Origin: Myxococcales bacterium
GTDB taxonomy: Bacteria > Myxococcota_A > Polyangia > Haliangiales > Haliangiaceae
DNA: 42,887 nucleotides
NCBI GenBank assembly: GCA_016794525.1
Contig: JAEUJY010000116.1
Span: 1-42,887 of the forward strand
Direction: 5' to 3'
Shown piece after piece: positions 1 through 8,454 of this stretch; position 1 is the stretch's first letter, and every line of letters starts with the position of its first letter. A model generated the notes under the pieces. The model saw only the letters and a program-made list of their open reading frames with translations, did no database searches and was not told the DNA's origin. Both the position numbers and the translations under genes were made by a program.

Positions 1-95
1 TATACGGGCAAGTCCTCAGGGGGGCCACCCGGTGTCCGCATCATCACGCGCGGCCTTGAGCGCGTCGCGGCGGCGGCCGCCGCCGTCACCGCCCT

Positions 96-153
96 CCGTC
101 TTGGGAACGGGGACTTGTAGCCAATGGTCAGCTCCCAAGACCTCCCAAGACGG
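96..153. repeat. Inverted repeat (11-bp arms) with a tandem 10-mer
   Basis: CCGTCTTGGGA at 96-106 is the exact reverse complement of TCCCAAGACGG at 143-153. CTCCCAAGAC is repeated in tandem at 132-141 and 142-151. It lies in the 227 bases before nudC, in which I see no convincing gene. It could be a terminator hairpin of an upstream gene outside the window or an operator; the right arm has no U-tract. The rest of 1-227 holds nothing I can name. Confidence 0.4.
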
Positions 154-227
154 GAGACGCCTGGCGCATGGGTCGGTGCTCGACCGAGCGACGTCCAAGC
201 GCCGCCGGCCGCGCCGCGTGCTAGAGG

Positions 228-1010
228 GTGCTCGTGCCGTTCACGCCCGCCGTCACCACCACCGCGACCCATGGCCGGCTGTTCGTGATCGCCGGCGCCA
301 ACCTGTGCGTCGTGCGCGCCGAGACGCTGGCCCTGCCGGTCGGCGCCGCCGACGACGCGCTCCACCTCGGCGACCTCGACGGCGAGCCGTGCTTCGCGCG
401 GCTGGTCGAGGCCGGCGGCGAGCCGGCCGGCAGCGAGCCGGTGCCGCTGCGCCAGCTGTTCGGGGCGCTGCCCGACGAGGTGTTCGCCGTCGCCGGCCGC
501 GCGCTCGGCCTGACCGCGTGGGATCGCGATCACCGCTACTGCGGCCGGTGCGGAGGGCCGACCGAGCGCTCGACGCGCGAGCGGGTGCGCACCTGCGCCG
601 GCTGCGGCCACACCGCCTACCCGCGGCTGTCGCCGGCGGTGATCGTGCTGGTCGAGCGCGACGGCCGTTGCCTGCTGGCCCGCAACGCTCGCACCCGGAT
701 GCCGTTCTTCTCGACCTTGGCCGGCTTCGTCGAGGTCGGCGAGACGCTCGAGGACTGCGTCCACCGCGAGATCCGCGAGGAGGCCGGCATCGAGGTCGCC
801 GACGTCCGCTACTTCGGCAGCCAGCCGTGGCCGTTCACCGGCTCGCTGATGGTCGGGTTCACCGCGCGCTGGGCCGGCGGCGAGCTGGTGCCCGATCCCG
901 AGGAGATCGCCGACGCTGGCTGGTTCGCGCCCGACGCGCTGCCGGTGGTGCCGCCGCCGCTGTCGATCGCGCGCGCGCTGATCGACGACTTCGTGCGCCG
1001 CCGCGGCTGA
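228..1010 (+). CDS. nudC: NAD(H) pyrophosphatase, Nudix family (NudC)
   Basis: Predicted to hydrolyse NADH/NAD+ to NMN(H) and AMP; the family also removes NAD caps from RNA 5' ends. The 260-residue protein has an N-terminal domain, then a four-Cys zinc ribbon (CGRCGG ... CAGCGH, about residues 105-126). The Nudix box follows, running GFVEVGETLEDCVHREIREE (about 166-185). The NudC signature SQPWPFTGSLM lies directly after it and separates this group from generic Nudix enzymes. Length fits E. coli NudC. The start is GTG at 228 or GTG at 234; a weak TAGAGG at 222-227 favours 234 if the mRNA is leaderless. The gene converges on the MerR gene with a 3-nt gap. Family identity is near certain. Confidence 0.93.
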   Translation: MLVPFTPAVTTTATHGRLFVIAGANLCVVRAETLALPVGAADDALHLGDLDGEPCFARLVEAGGEPAGSEPVPLRQLFGALPDEVFAVAGRALGLTAWDRDHRYCGRCGGPTERSTRERVRTCAGCGHTAYPRLSPAVIVLVERDGRCLLARNARTRMPFFSTLAGFVEVGETLEDCVHREIREEAGIEVADVRYFGSQPWPFTGSLMVGFTARWAGGELVPDPEEIADAGWFAPDALPVVPPPLSIARALIDDFVRRRG

Positions 1011-1013
1011 GCG

Positions 1014-1883
1014 TCAGCGCTCGTCGCGCTGGCCGGCGACCAGGCCGGCGGCGAACGCGGCCAGCTCGCTCATCGAGCTGACGTGGAGGGCGCGCCGGAC
1101 GCCGGCGGCGTCGGCCCGTCGCTGGCCGCCGAGCACCAGCGTGCGGCCGGCGTTGGCCAGCTCGCGCGCGAACCCGCCGAGCTCCTCGGCCAGCTCCTCG
1201 GACACCGTCGAGGTCAGCGCCAGCCAGACCACCCGCGCGTCGTGGTGGGCGACCGCGTGGCGCAGGCTGGCCAGCGGCGTGGCCGGCCCCAGGTTCACGG
1301 CGCGCAGCCCGGCCGAGGTGAGCACGGTGGCGGCCAGCATCGACGGCAGCATGTACGGATCCTGCTCGGGCGCCCCGCCCACCGCGACCAGCCCCTCGGC
1401 GGGCGGCTCGATCAACCCGCGCAGCGCGACCACCGCCTGCACGCACAGGTCGGTGGCGCGGTGCTCGAGGAAGATGCCCTGCGAGTCGTGGCGCCACAGC
1501 TCGCCCAGCCGGCCCATCGCCGAGCGGACCGGGCCGTCGGCGAGCGTCGCGACGCTCTCGCCCTGCAGGTAGCCGCCCACGACCAGCGCGCGGGCGACGG
1601 CGCCGTCGCCGACGAGCAGCGCCTGGTACAGGCGCTCGTCGAGCGAGCCGCTGGCCTTGGCGTCGTTGACCGCCGGCACGCCGACCAGGCCGAGCAGGTC
1701 GGGGCGCACCACCACCGCGCCGGTGTCGCGGATGAAGCGCACGGCCTCGGCCACCGGGATCCGGCGGTGGCCGCCCTCGGTGCGGGCGACCTGCAGCCGG
1801 CCGGCGTCGGCCCAGCGCTTGAGGGACGACTCGCTGACGCCGATGGCGTCGGCCAGTTCTTTGGGTGAGAGCAGGCGCTTCAC
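1014..1883 (-). CDS. CarH/LitR-like MerR regulator with degenerate B12-binding domain
   Basis: 289 residues. The N-terminal MerR helix-turn-helix (residues 4-43: LSPKELADAIGVSESSLKRW ... GGHRRIP) is followed by a four-helix bundle and a Rossmann-like cobalamin-binding domain. CarH-type proteins bind operators in the dark as adenosylcobalamin tetramers and release them in light, controlling carotenoid genes. The Wx9EH motif that covers the adenosyl group is intact (W130, E140, H141). The lower axial His motif (E/DxHxxG) reads D175-P-Y177-M-L-P180, so the ligand His is Tyr and the Gly is Pro. The residue after W130 is Arg where Thermus CarH has its second His ligand. B12 binding or photochemistry may therefore be lost or changed. 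GTG 1883 was chosen because MerR homology begins at once; in-frame upstream sequence looks non-coding. It probably regulates the carotenoid operon and the divergent sigma gene. Confidence 0.85.
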   Translation of the reverse strand: MKRLLSPKELADAIGVSESSLKRWADAGRLQVARTEGGHRRIPVAEAVRFIRDTGAVVVRPDLLGLVGVPAVNDAKASGSLDERLYQALLVGDGAVARALVVGGYLQGESVATLADGPVRSAMGRLGELWRHDSQGIFLEHRATDLCVQAVVALRGLIEPPAEGLVAVGGAPEQDPYMLPSMLAATVLTSAGLRAVNLGPATPLASLRHAVAHHDARVVWLALTSTVSEELAEELGGFARELANAGRTLVLGGQRRADAAGVRRALHVSSMSELAAFAAGLVAGQRDER

Positions 1884-2085
1884 GGACAGGTCGCAGGCTG
1901 CGGGCCGCGCGGGGCTCCGCTGACAGATCGCACGACCGGCTGATCGCGGCGGTGGGTACCGGTCGGTTGGAAATCGTTCACAACGTTCATGTATTCCCAT
2001 TCCTGGCGCACATGCAAGGTAAAAACGTTCGAGTCGTGCACGATTTGCTCTTGCGGTGACCGATATGGATGTTATGGTGACCGTT
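1884..2085. promoter_or_regulatory. Divergent control region between MerR regulator and ECF sigma gene
   Basis: This stretch is noticeably AT-richer than its surroundings and full of short repeats. AATCGTTCA at 1972-1980 recurs inverted as TGAACGATT at 2087-2095. CGTTC cores occur at 1975, 1984 and 2026. GGTGACCG is directly repeated at 2055-2062 and 2076-2083, exactly 21 bp apart (two helical turns). The repeats overlap the proposed sigma promoter, so they are good candidates for operators of the neighbouring MerR protein. The binding protein is inferred. Confidence 0.5.
2051..2078 (+). promoter_or_regulatory. Candidate sigma-70-type promoter of the ECF sigma gene
   Basis: TTGCGG (2051-2056), a 16-bp spacer, then TATGGT (2073-2078), followed by 7 nt and ATG 2086. 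This would give an essentially leaderless transcript. It coincides with the GGTGACCG direct repeats, so a bound repressor would occlude it. Confidence 0.45.
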
Positions 2086-2727
2086 ATGAACGATTCAGAT
2101 CGACGGTTCGTGTGCGCCATCGCCCGTCGCATCGTGGGCGAGCAGGACGCGGGGGACGTGGCGCAAGAGACGTTGCTCCTCGCCCACCGCAACCGCGAGC
2201 GGTTCCGCGGCGAGGCCAGCTACCGCACGTGGCTCTACCGGATCGCCACCACGGCGGCGCTGACCCACCTCCGCACCCAGCGGCGGCGCCGGCTGGATCG
2301 CACGGTGTCGATCGACGACGCCGGCCCGCTGCCGGTGGACGACCGCCAGCGGCCGACCCCGGAAGACGAGCTGGTGCGCGCCGAGCAGGCGGCCCAGGTG
2401 CGCGCCCGGGTCGACGCGCTGCCGCCGGCGTACCGCGACGTCTTGCAGCTGCGCTTCATGCAGGAGATGAGCGAGCTCGAGGTGGCCGACGCGCTGGCGA
2501 TCTCGGTCGCCAACGTCAAGGTGCGCGCCCACCGCGCCCGCCACGCGCTGCGCGGCGCGCTCACCCCGGCGGCGCAAGCGTCTCCGGCGACCCCGGCGGC
2601 GTCGCCGGCGCCAGCACGTACAGCACGTTCTTCGGGAACAGTCGCCGCGATCGGCCCAGCTCGACGGTCCGCTCGACGGTCAGCCCCGCCTGCGCGAACC
2701 GCGCCCGCCACGCGCTCTGCCGCTTGA
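2086..2727 (+). CDS. ECF-type RNA polymerase sigma factor
   Basis: 213 residues. Region 2 is at about 3-60 (AGDVAQETLLLAHRNRERF, then YRTWLYRIATTAALTHLR), and region 4 at about 110-162 (LPPAYRDVLQLRFMQEMSELEVADALAISVANVKVRAHRAR). The final ~50 residues are Ala/Pro/Arg-rich and lie antisense to the methyltransferase 3' end, so the functional protein may effectively end near 2575. ATG 2086 was preferred over GTG 2056 and ATG 2065/2074 because of the -10 hexamer 7 nt upstream. No anti-sigma factor is adjacent. Position beside the carotenoid operon and opposite a CarH-like regulator recalls light-responsive sigma factors such as CarQ or LitS, but that role is inference. Confidence 0.85.
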   Translation: MNDSDRRFVCAIARRIVGEQDAGDVAQETLLLAHRNRERFRGEASYRTWLYRIATTAALTHLRTQRRRRLDRTVSIDDAGPLPVDDRQRPTPEDELVRAEQAAQVRARVDALPPAYRDVLQLRFMQEMSELEVADALAISVANVKVRAHRARHALRGALTPAAQASPATPAASPAPARTARSSGTVAAIGPARRSARRSAPPARTAPATRSAA

Positions 2728-3175
2728 ACGTCCCCTTCCACCCCATGAAGGTGAAGGCGAGCAGCCACAGGTGGAAGGCGATCGTCAGCCACCGCTCGCC
2801 CCAGGTCTCGACGCGATCCTCGGCCACCAGCACCCGGCCGTCGTCGGCGACCACCCGCCGCGCCTCGCGCAGCAGCGCCAGGTCGTCGGCGGCGTGGTGC
2901 AGCACGTAGAGGAACTGCACGACGTCGAAGCGCTCGTCGCCGGTGACCGGCAGCGTGGCGCCGCGCATCAGCCGCAGCTCGACGTCGGTGCGGTTCTTGT
3001 CGACGACGTCGACGCAGGTCACCCGCGCGCCGCGATCGCGCAGCGCCGCGCCGAGCTTGCAGTCCCACGAGCCGACGTCGAGCACCCGCGCGCCCGGCGG
3101 CACGTACGGCGCGACCGTGGCCACGTTCCACGCCAGGTGCTCGGCCTCGACGCGGCGGGCCCAGGCGCGGATCAC
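2561..3175 (-). CDS. SAM-dependent methyltransferase (class I) of the carotenoid operon
   Basis: 204 residues, starting at GTG 3175. Its GTGA overlaps the stop of the upstream glycosyltransferase gene, so translation is probably coupled. Motif I reads VLDVGSWDCKLG (about residues 32-43), unusual because the common GCGTG is GSWDC. Acidic motif II (VTCVDVVDK) and FDVVQFLYVLHH follow, as in Methyltransf_11-type enzymes. The C-terminal part (FHLWLLAFTFMGWKGTF) is hydrophobic and could touch the membrane. As last gene of the operon it may methylate the carotenoid, its sugar or a lipid; the substrate cannot be read from the sequence. The last 167 bases are antisense to the end of the ECF sigma gene. 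Confidence 0.82.
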   Translation of the reverse strand: MIRAWARRVEAEHLAWNVATVAPYVPPGARVLDVGSWDCKLGAALRDRGARVTCVDVVDKNRTDVELRLMRGATLPVTGDERFDVVQFLYVLHHAADDLALLREARRVVADDGRVLVAEDRVETWGERWLTIAFHLWLLAFTFMGWKGTFKRQSAWRARFAQAGLTVERTVELGRSRRLFPKNVLYVLAPATPPGSPETLAPPG

Positions 3176-4302
3176 CGCGGCCCTCCGACGACGACGCTGC
3201 GGCCGCGCCAGCGCACCGGCGCGCCGCGCAGCCGATCCCAGGCCGCGAGCCCGCTGATCGCGACGAACGCCGCGACGCCGAGCGGGAACGCCAGCGCGCC
3301 CCACCACGGCAGCGCGCCGATCCGCCGCTGCGCGATCGCGATCGCCGCGGCGGTGGCCAGGTAGGCCGCGCTCCACGCCGCCAGCATCGGCCACGCGCCG
3401 GTCGCCAGCGCCGCCAGCATCGCCAGCGGCACGCCGCCGAGCCAGCCGATGACCGCGATCAACTCGGCGACGCCGCCGGCGCCGGCCGCGGCCATGCCGT
3501 CGCGGAAGCTGCGCCGCCAGCCGCGCACGAAGCCGCCGACGCCCTCGGGGTACATGCGCACCTCGACGACGCCGGGCTCGGTGCACAGCGCGAACCGGCC
3601 GCCGGTGGCGATCACCCGGGCCGCCAGGTGCAGGTCCTCGGCGATGACGTCCTTGACCGCGACGTGGCCGCCGATGCGCTCGTACGCGGCGCGGCGGAAC
3701 AGCAGGTACTGGCCGATGCTGAAGCGGCGCGCGCCGTCGGTGGCGGCGCTGCCGGCGCGGCACGCGATCAGCAGCAGCACCTGGAACACGCCCTGCAGCC
3801 GCTCCCAGGTGCGCGCGGCGCGGTGGCGCGGGATCGCCGACACCAGATCGGCGCGGTCCGCCTCGAGGCGCGCCACCGCGTGGGCCAGCGACGCCGGCCC
3901 GTGGACGGTGTCGGCGTCGGTGAACAGCAGGAGGTCGCCGGTCGCGACCGCGGCGCCGGCGTGACAGGCCCAGGCCTTGCCCAGCCAGCCCGGGGGCAGC
4001 GGCGGCGGCACCACCACCGTCGCGCCGGCGGCGCGGGCCAGGTCGCCAGTGCCGTCGGTCGAGTGATCGTCGACGACGATCACCTGGTGGGCCGGCGGGT
4101 CGAGGACGGCCAGCGACGCCAGCAGCCGCGGCAGGTTGTGGGCCTCGTCGCGGGCCGGCACGACGATCGACACGCGCGGCGGCGCCACCGGCGGCGCGGC
4201 GGCGCGCGCGCTCAGCTGCCACAGCCGCCAGTGCCACACCACGGCGCCGAGGCTGCCGACCGCCGCCACCACCAGCCACAGCCAGGTCGCCGCGGTGATC
4301 AC
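3172..4302 (-). CDS. Family 2 glycosyltransferase of the carotenoid operon
   Basis: 376 residues. An N-terminal membrane segment (about 5-25) precedes a GT-A fold: VSIVVPARDEAHN (about 44-56), VIVVDDHSTDGTG (about 73-85), the DxD-type FTDADT (about 125-130), EDLHLA (general-base region) and the GWRRSF segment. Two or three hydrophobic helices close the protein. The layout resembles membrane GT2 enzymes such as CruC/CrtQ carotenoid glycosyltransferases and HpnB. Because it sits inside the crt operon, transfer of a sugar to a hydroxylated carotenoid is the likely job, but specificity is inferred. GTG 4302 overlaps the preceding stop as GTGA; the downstream methyltransferase start overlaps its own stop the same way. 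Confidence 0.82.
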   Translation of the reverse strand: MITAATWLWLVVAAVGSLGAVVWHWRLWQLSARAAAPPVAPPRVSIVVPARDEAHNLPRLLASLAVLDPPAHQVIVVDDHSTDGTGDLARAAGATVVVPPPLPPGWLGKAWACHAGAAVATGDLLLFTDADTVHGPASLAHAVARLEADRADLVSAIPRHRAARTWERLQGVFQVLLLIACRAGSAATDGARRFSIGQYLLFRRAAYERIGGHVAVKDVIAEDLHLAARVIATGGRFALCTEPGVVEVRMYPEGVGGFVRGWRRSFRDGMAAAGAGGVAELIAVIGWLGGVPLAMLAALATGAWPMLAAWSAAYLATAAAIAIAQRRIGALPWWGALAFPLGVAAFVAISGLAAWDRLRGAPVRWRGRSVVVGGPR

Positions 4303-4931
4303 TTCATCACCGCGAGGGTCTCGCGCACGCCCGGGTAGCCCAGCGCCCAGAACCACCACCAGCCGGCCATCATGATGCTGTGGCCGATGAAGATGCCGAC
4401 GTGGGACCACATCTCGACCGGGTCGGCGTGCTGCGACGTGTAGCGCTTCCAGTGGAAGCCCTCGTCGATCAGGCTGTAGAGCAGCGACAGGCCGGTGAAC
4501 ACCATCGCCGGGATCACCGCGGCGCGGTACGCGTAGGCCAGCACCAGCAGCACGCAGCTGGCCACGCCGCAGACGATCGTGATCTGGTGGATCAGCGCCT
4601 CGCCGCCCTTGAGCACCTCCTTGTAGATGGTGCGGTGGCCGATCGTGTCGATCGCGATCGCGACGGTGAAGATCGCCGCGCCCACCGGCACCAGCCACGC
4701 CTCGACCGGGAACCGCACCGCGTGGGCGTGGCCGAACGCGAGGAAGCCGCCGGTCGACAGCACCAGCCCGAGCATCATGCCGACCCAGGCGACGTAGACG
4801 ATCCAGTCGGTGCGGTCGAACTCGCGCACCCGGCCGACGTAGATGGCCAGCGGGCTCTTGCGCGGCGCGACGGCGGCGGGCGCCACCGTCGGCGTCGGCG
4901 GGGCCATGGTCGAGTCAGGCGACAGGGACAT
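4299..4931 (-). CDS. Unrecognised membrane protein with duplicated D-H-E-H motif in the carotenoid operon
   Basis: 210 residues with about five transmembrane segments (about 43-66, 78-98, 111-136, 138-158 and 173-196). I do not recognise the family; it lacks the usual features of CrtW, CrtZ, CruF and CarF. The core appears internally duplicated: D95-x3-H99-x11-E111-x3-H115 in the first helical hairpin and D156-x3-H160-x12-E173-x3-H177 in the second. Extra His residues are at 68, 70, 168 and 184. Acidic and His residues at matching places at the membrane interface suggest a pseudo-twofold metal site, so a carotenoid hydroxylase, ketolase or desaturase is possible. Its ATG overlaps the crtB end by 17 nt, and its stop overlaps the glycosyltransferase start, so it is a committed operon member. 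Function is inference. Confidence 0.85.
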   Translation of the reverse strand: MSLSPDSTMAPPTPTVAPAAVAPRKSPLAIYVGRVREFDRTDWIVYVAWVGMMLGLVLSTGGFLAFGHAHAVRFPVEAWLVPVGAAIFTVAIAIDTIGHRTIYKEVLKGGEALIHQITIVCGVASCVLLVLAYAYRAAVIPAMVFTGLSLLYSLIDEGFHWKRYTSQHADPVEMWSHVGIFIGHSIMMAGWWWFWALGYPGVRETLAVMK

Positions 4932-5879
4932 CGGGCAGCTCCAGCGTGCGGGTCGGCAGGCGAGGCGATCCTATCCGCAACCGGGCCAGCCCGCGGGCCG
5001 GCGCCTCGGCCAGCGCGCCGAGCGCCGCCAGCGCGACGTGGCCGAGCTTGGCCGCCTTGCCGACGACGGCGCGGCCGGCGAGCGCGTCGCCGCCGCGGCG
5101 GCGCAGCCGGGTGCCGATCGCACGGTAGATGCGGGCGGCGGCGCGGACGCCGAACCCGGCCCGCCACGGCAGCGCGCGGCAGCCGGCGACGCCGCTGGCG
5201 TAGTAGCGATCGGCGACGTCGAGCAGCTCGCGCACGGTGGCGCGCACCGCGGCGTGGGCGAACGCCGGCAGCGGGCCGCCCAGGTGCGCGGCCAGGCCGC
5301 GGACGCCGTGGCGCGCCAGGAGCTCCTCGGGCAGGTACAGCCGGCCGCGGTCCCAGTCCTCGGCGACGTCGCGGCACACGTTGGTGAGCTGCATGCCGAT
5401 GCCGAGGTGCACCGCCGGCACCAGCGCGCGGTCGTCGCGCACGCCCATGACGTGGCACATGATGAGGCCGACCACGCCGGCGACGCGGTAGCAGTACGCG
5501 AACAGGTCGTCGAACGTGCGGTAGCGGGTGTCGGCCACGTCCATGGCCATCCCGTCGAGCAGCGCCCGCGGGTAGGCCAGCGGGATCTGGCGGATGCCGA
5601 CCACCGCCGCGAACGCCCGCGGCACGCCGGGCGGCGCGGCGCCGGCGTCGATCGCGGTCAACTCGTCGTACAGGCGGGTCAGCGCGGCGGGCTGCTCGGC
5701 CGGCGGCGCGAGATCGATCGCGTCGTCGGCGCGGCGGCACCACGCGTAGACCACCGCGGCGTCGTCGCGCGCGGCCGCCGGCAGCAGCTTGGCTGCGAGC
5801 GCGAACGACTTCGAGTGCTGCGCGATCGACGCGTGGCACTCGCCCAGCTCGGCGCTGGCGGTGAGGGCCAGGGCGGTGG

Positions 5880-5883
<4 letters not shown>
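4915..5883 (-). CDS. crtB: Phytoene synthase
   Basis: Condenses two geranylgeranyl diphosphates head-to-head to phytoene. 322 residues, usual for CrtB. The first Asp-rich motif is in CRRADDAID (about 50-58). The second region reads NVCRDVAEDWDRGRLYLP (about 169-186), matching the squalene/phytoene synthase signature of Mg-diphosphate-binding Asp residues followed by RGRxYLP. The start is GTG 5883, overlapping the crtI stop as GTGA. This places it after crtI and before the unknown membrane protein. Confidence 0.95.
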
Positions 5884-7452
<1,569 letters not shown>

Positions 7453-7460
<8 letters not shown>

Positions 7461-8454
7461 AGGAAGACTCCAGGAGGTGCACGTCGGCGGTGAGGCCGAT
7501 CAGCGCGGGGTGATCGCTGTCGCCGTCGTGAGCGCGCTCGAGCGCGTCGCGCAGCGCGGCCTTGGCGCGGCCGCGGCCGAGGGTCTCGACCTCGGCGTAG
7601 AGCAGCTCGGCGACCTGCTCGAGCTCGGCGTCGTCGGTGGCGGCGCGGGCGCGGTGCTGCAGCCGCGCGTAGGCGAGCTGATCGCCCTGCTCGGCGAGCC
7701 AGGCCCACGGCCAGGTGGCGCGCCCGCCGCGCAGATCCTCGAGGCCCTTGTTGCGGCGGGCCTTCGCCAGGCCGCCGAGGTCGTCGAGCATCTGCAGGCC
7801 GGTGCCCAGCCCGGCGCCGAGCGCGCCCAGCGCGTCGACCACCGCGGGCGCCGCGCCGGCGGCCAGCGCCGGCAGCTGCGCCGCCATCGCCATCAGCGCG
7901 GCCGACTTGCCGCGGGTCACCGCGGCGACCACCGCCGGCACCCGCGCGGCCTCGAGGTCGAACACCCGCACTGACAGATCGAGCGCCTGGCCCTGGTGGC
8001 AGTCGAGCAACGTCCGCACCGCGAGCCGGTGCATCGCGCAGCCGGCGCGGGGATCGACGTCGAGCCCGGCCAGCTGCTCGAGCGCCCAGAAGTAGAGCCA
8101 GTTGCCCGTGTTGATCGCCAGCGGCACGCCGGTCACGACGTGCAGCGCCGGGCCGCCGCGGCGGGTGGCGGCGTCGTCCTGGACGTCGTCGACGATCAGC
8201 GAGCCGGCGTGGAGCGCCTCGATCGCCAGCGGGATCGCCGTCGGGATCGCGCCGCGGCCACCGGCGAGCTGCCAGGCGATCGACGCCAGCCGACCGCGCA
8301 GCTCCTTGCCGGGGCGGCGCGTGTAGTCGACCAGCGGGCCGAGCAGCGCGCGATCCCACAGGGCCGCGGGCACGTCGGCCGGCAGCGCGGTCTGATCGAG
8401 CGCCACCGCCAGGGCGGGCGTGGCGTGGCGGAGGTCGGGGACGGCAGCGGTCAC
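7453..8454 (-). CDS. crtE: Geranylgeranyl diphosphate synthase (polyprenyl synthetase family)
   Basis: Makes the C20 precursor for CrtB from IPP and allylic diphosphates. 333 residues. RRPGKELRG (about 47-55) carries the conserved Lys-Arg region. The first Asp-rich motif DDVQDD is at about 93-98. The second is degenerate, LQMLDDLGGL (about 217-226), DDxxG instead of DDxxD. A Lys/Arg-rich segment with KARRNKG follows. Chain length is not certain, but the neighbours make C20 most likely. The start is GTG 8454, overlapping the crtY stop as GTGA. Confidence 0.9.

Noticed and set aside
16-198. Possible 60-residue gene on the minus strand at the window edge
   Set aside because: Low-complexity composition, no recognisable domain, and it runs across the inverted repeat; not enough support.
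2561-4279. A long 572-residue frame through the methyltransferase gene
   Set aside because: Only the part from GTG 3175 resembles a methyltransferase; the upstream part is Arg/Gly-rich noise antisense or out of frame to the glycosyltransferase gene.
4299-4931. Assigning the operon membrane protein to CruF, CrtW, CrtZ or CarF
   Set aside because: His motifs, length and topology do not fit any of these families as I know them; left unnamed.
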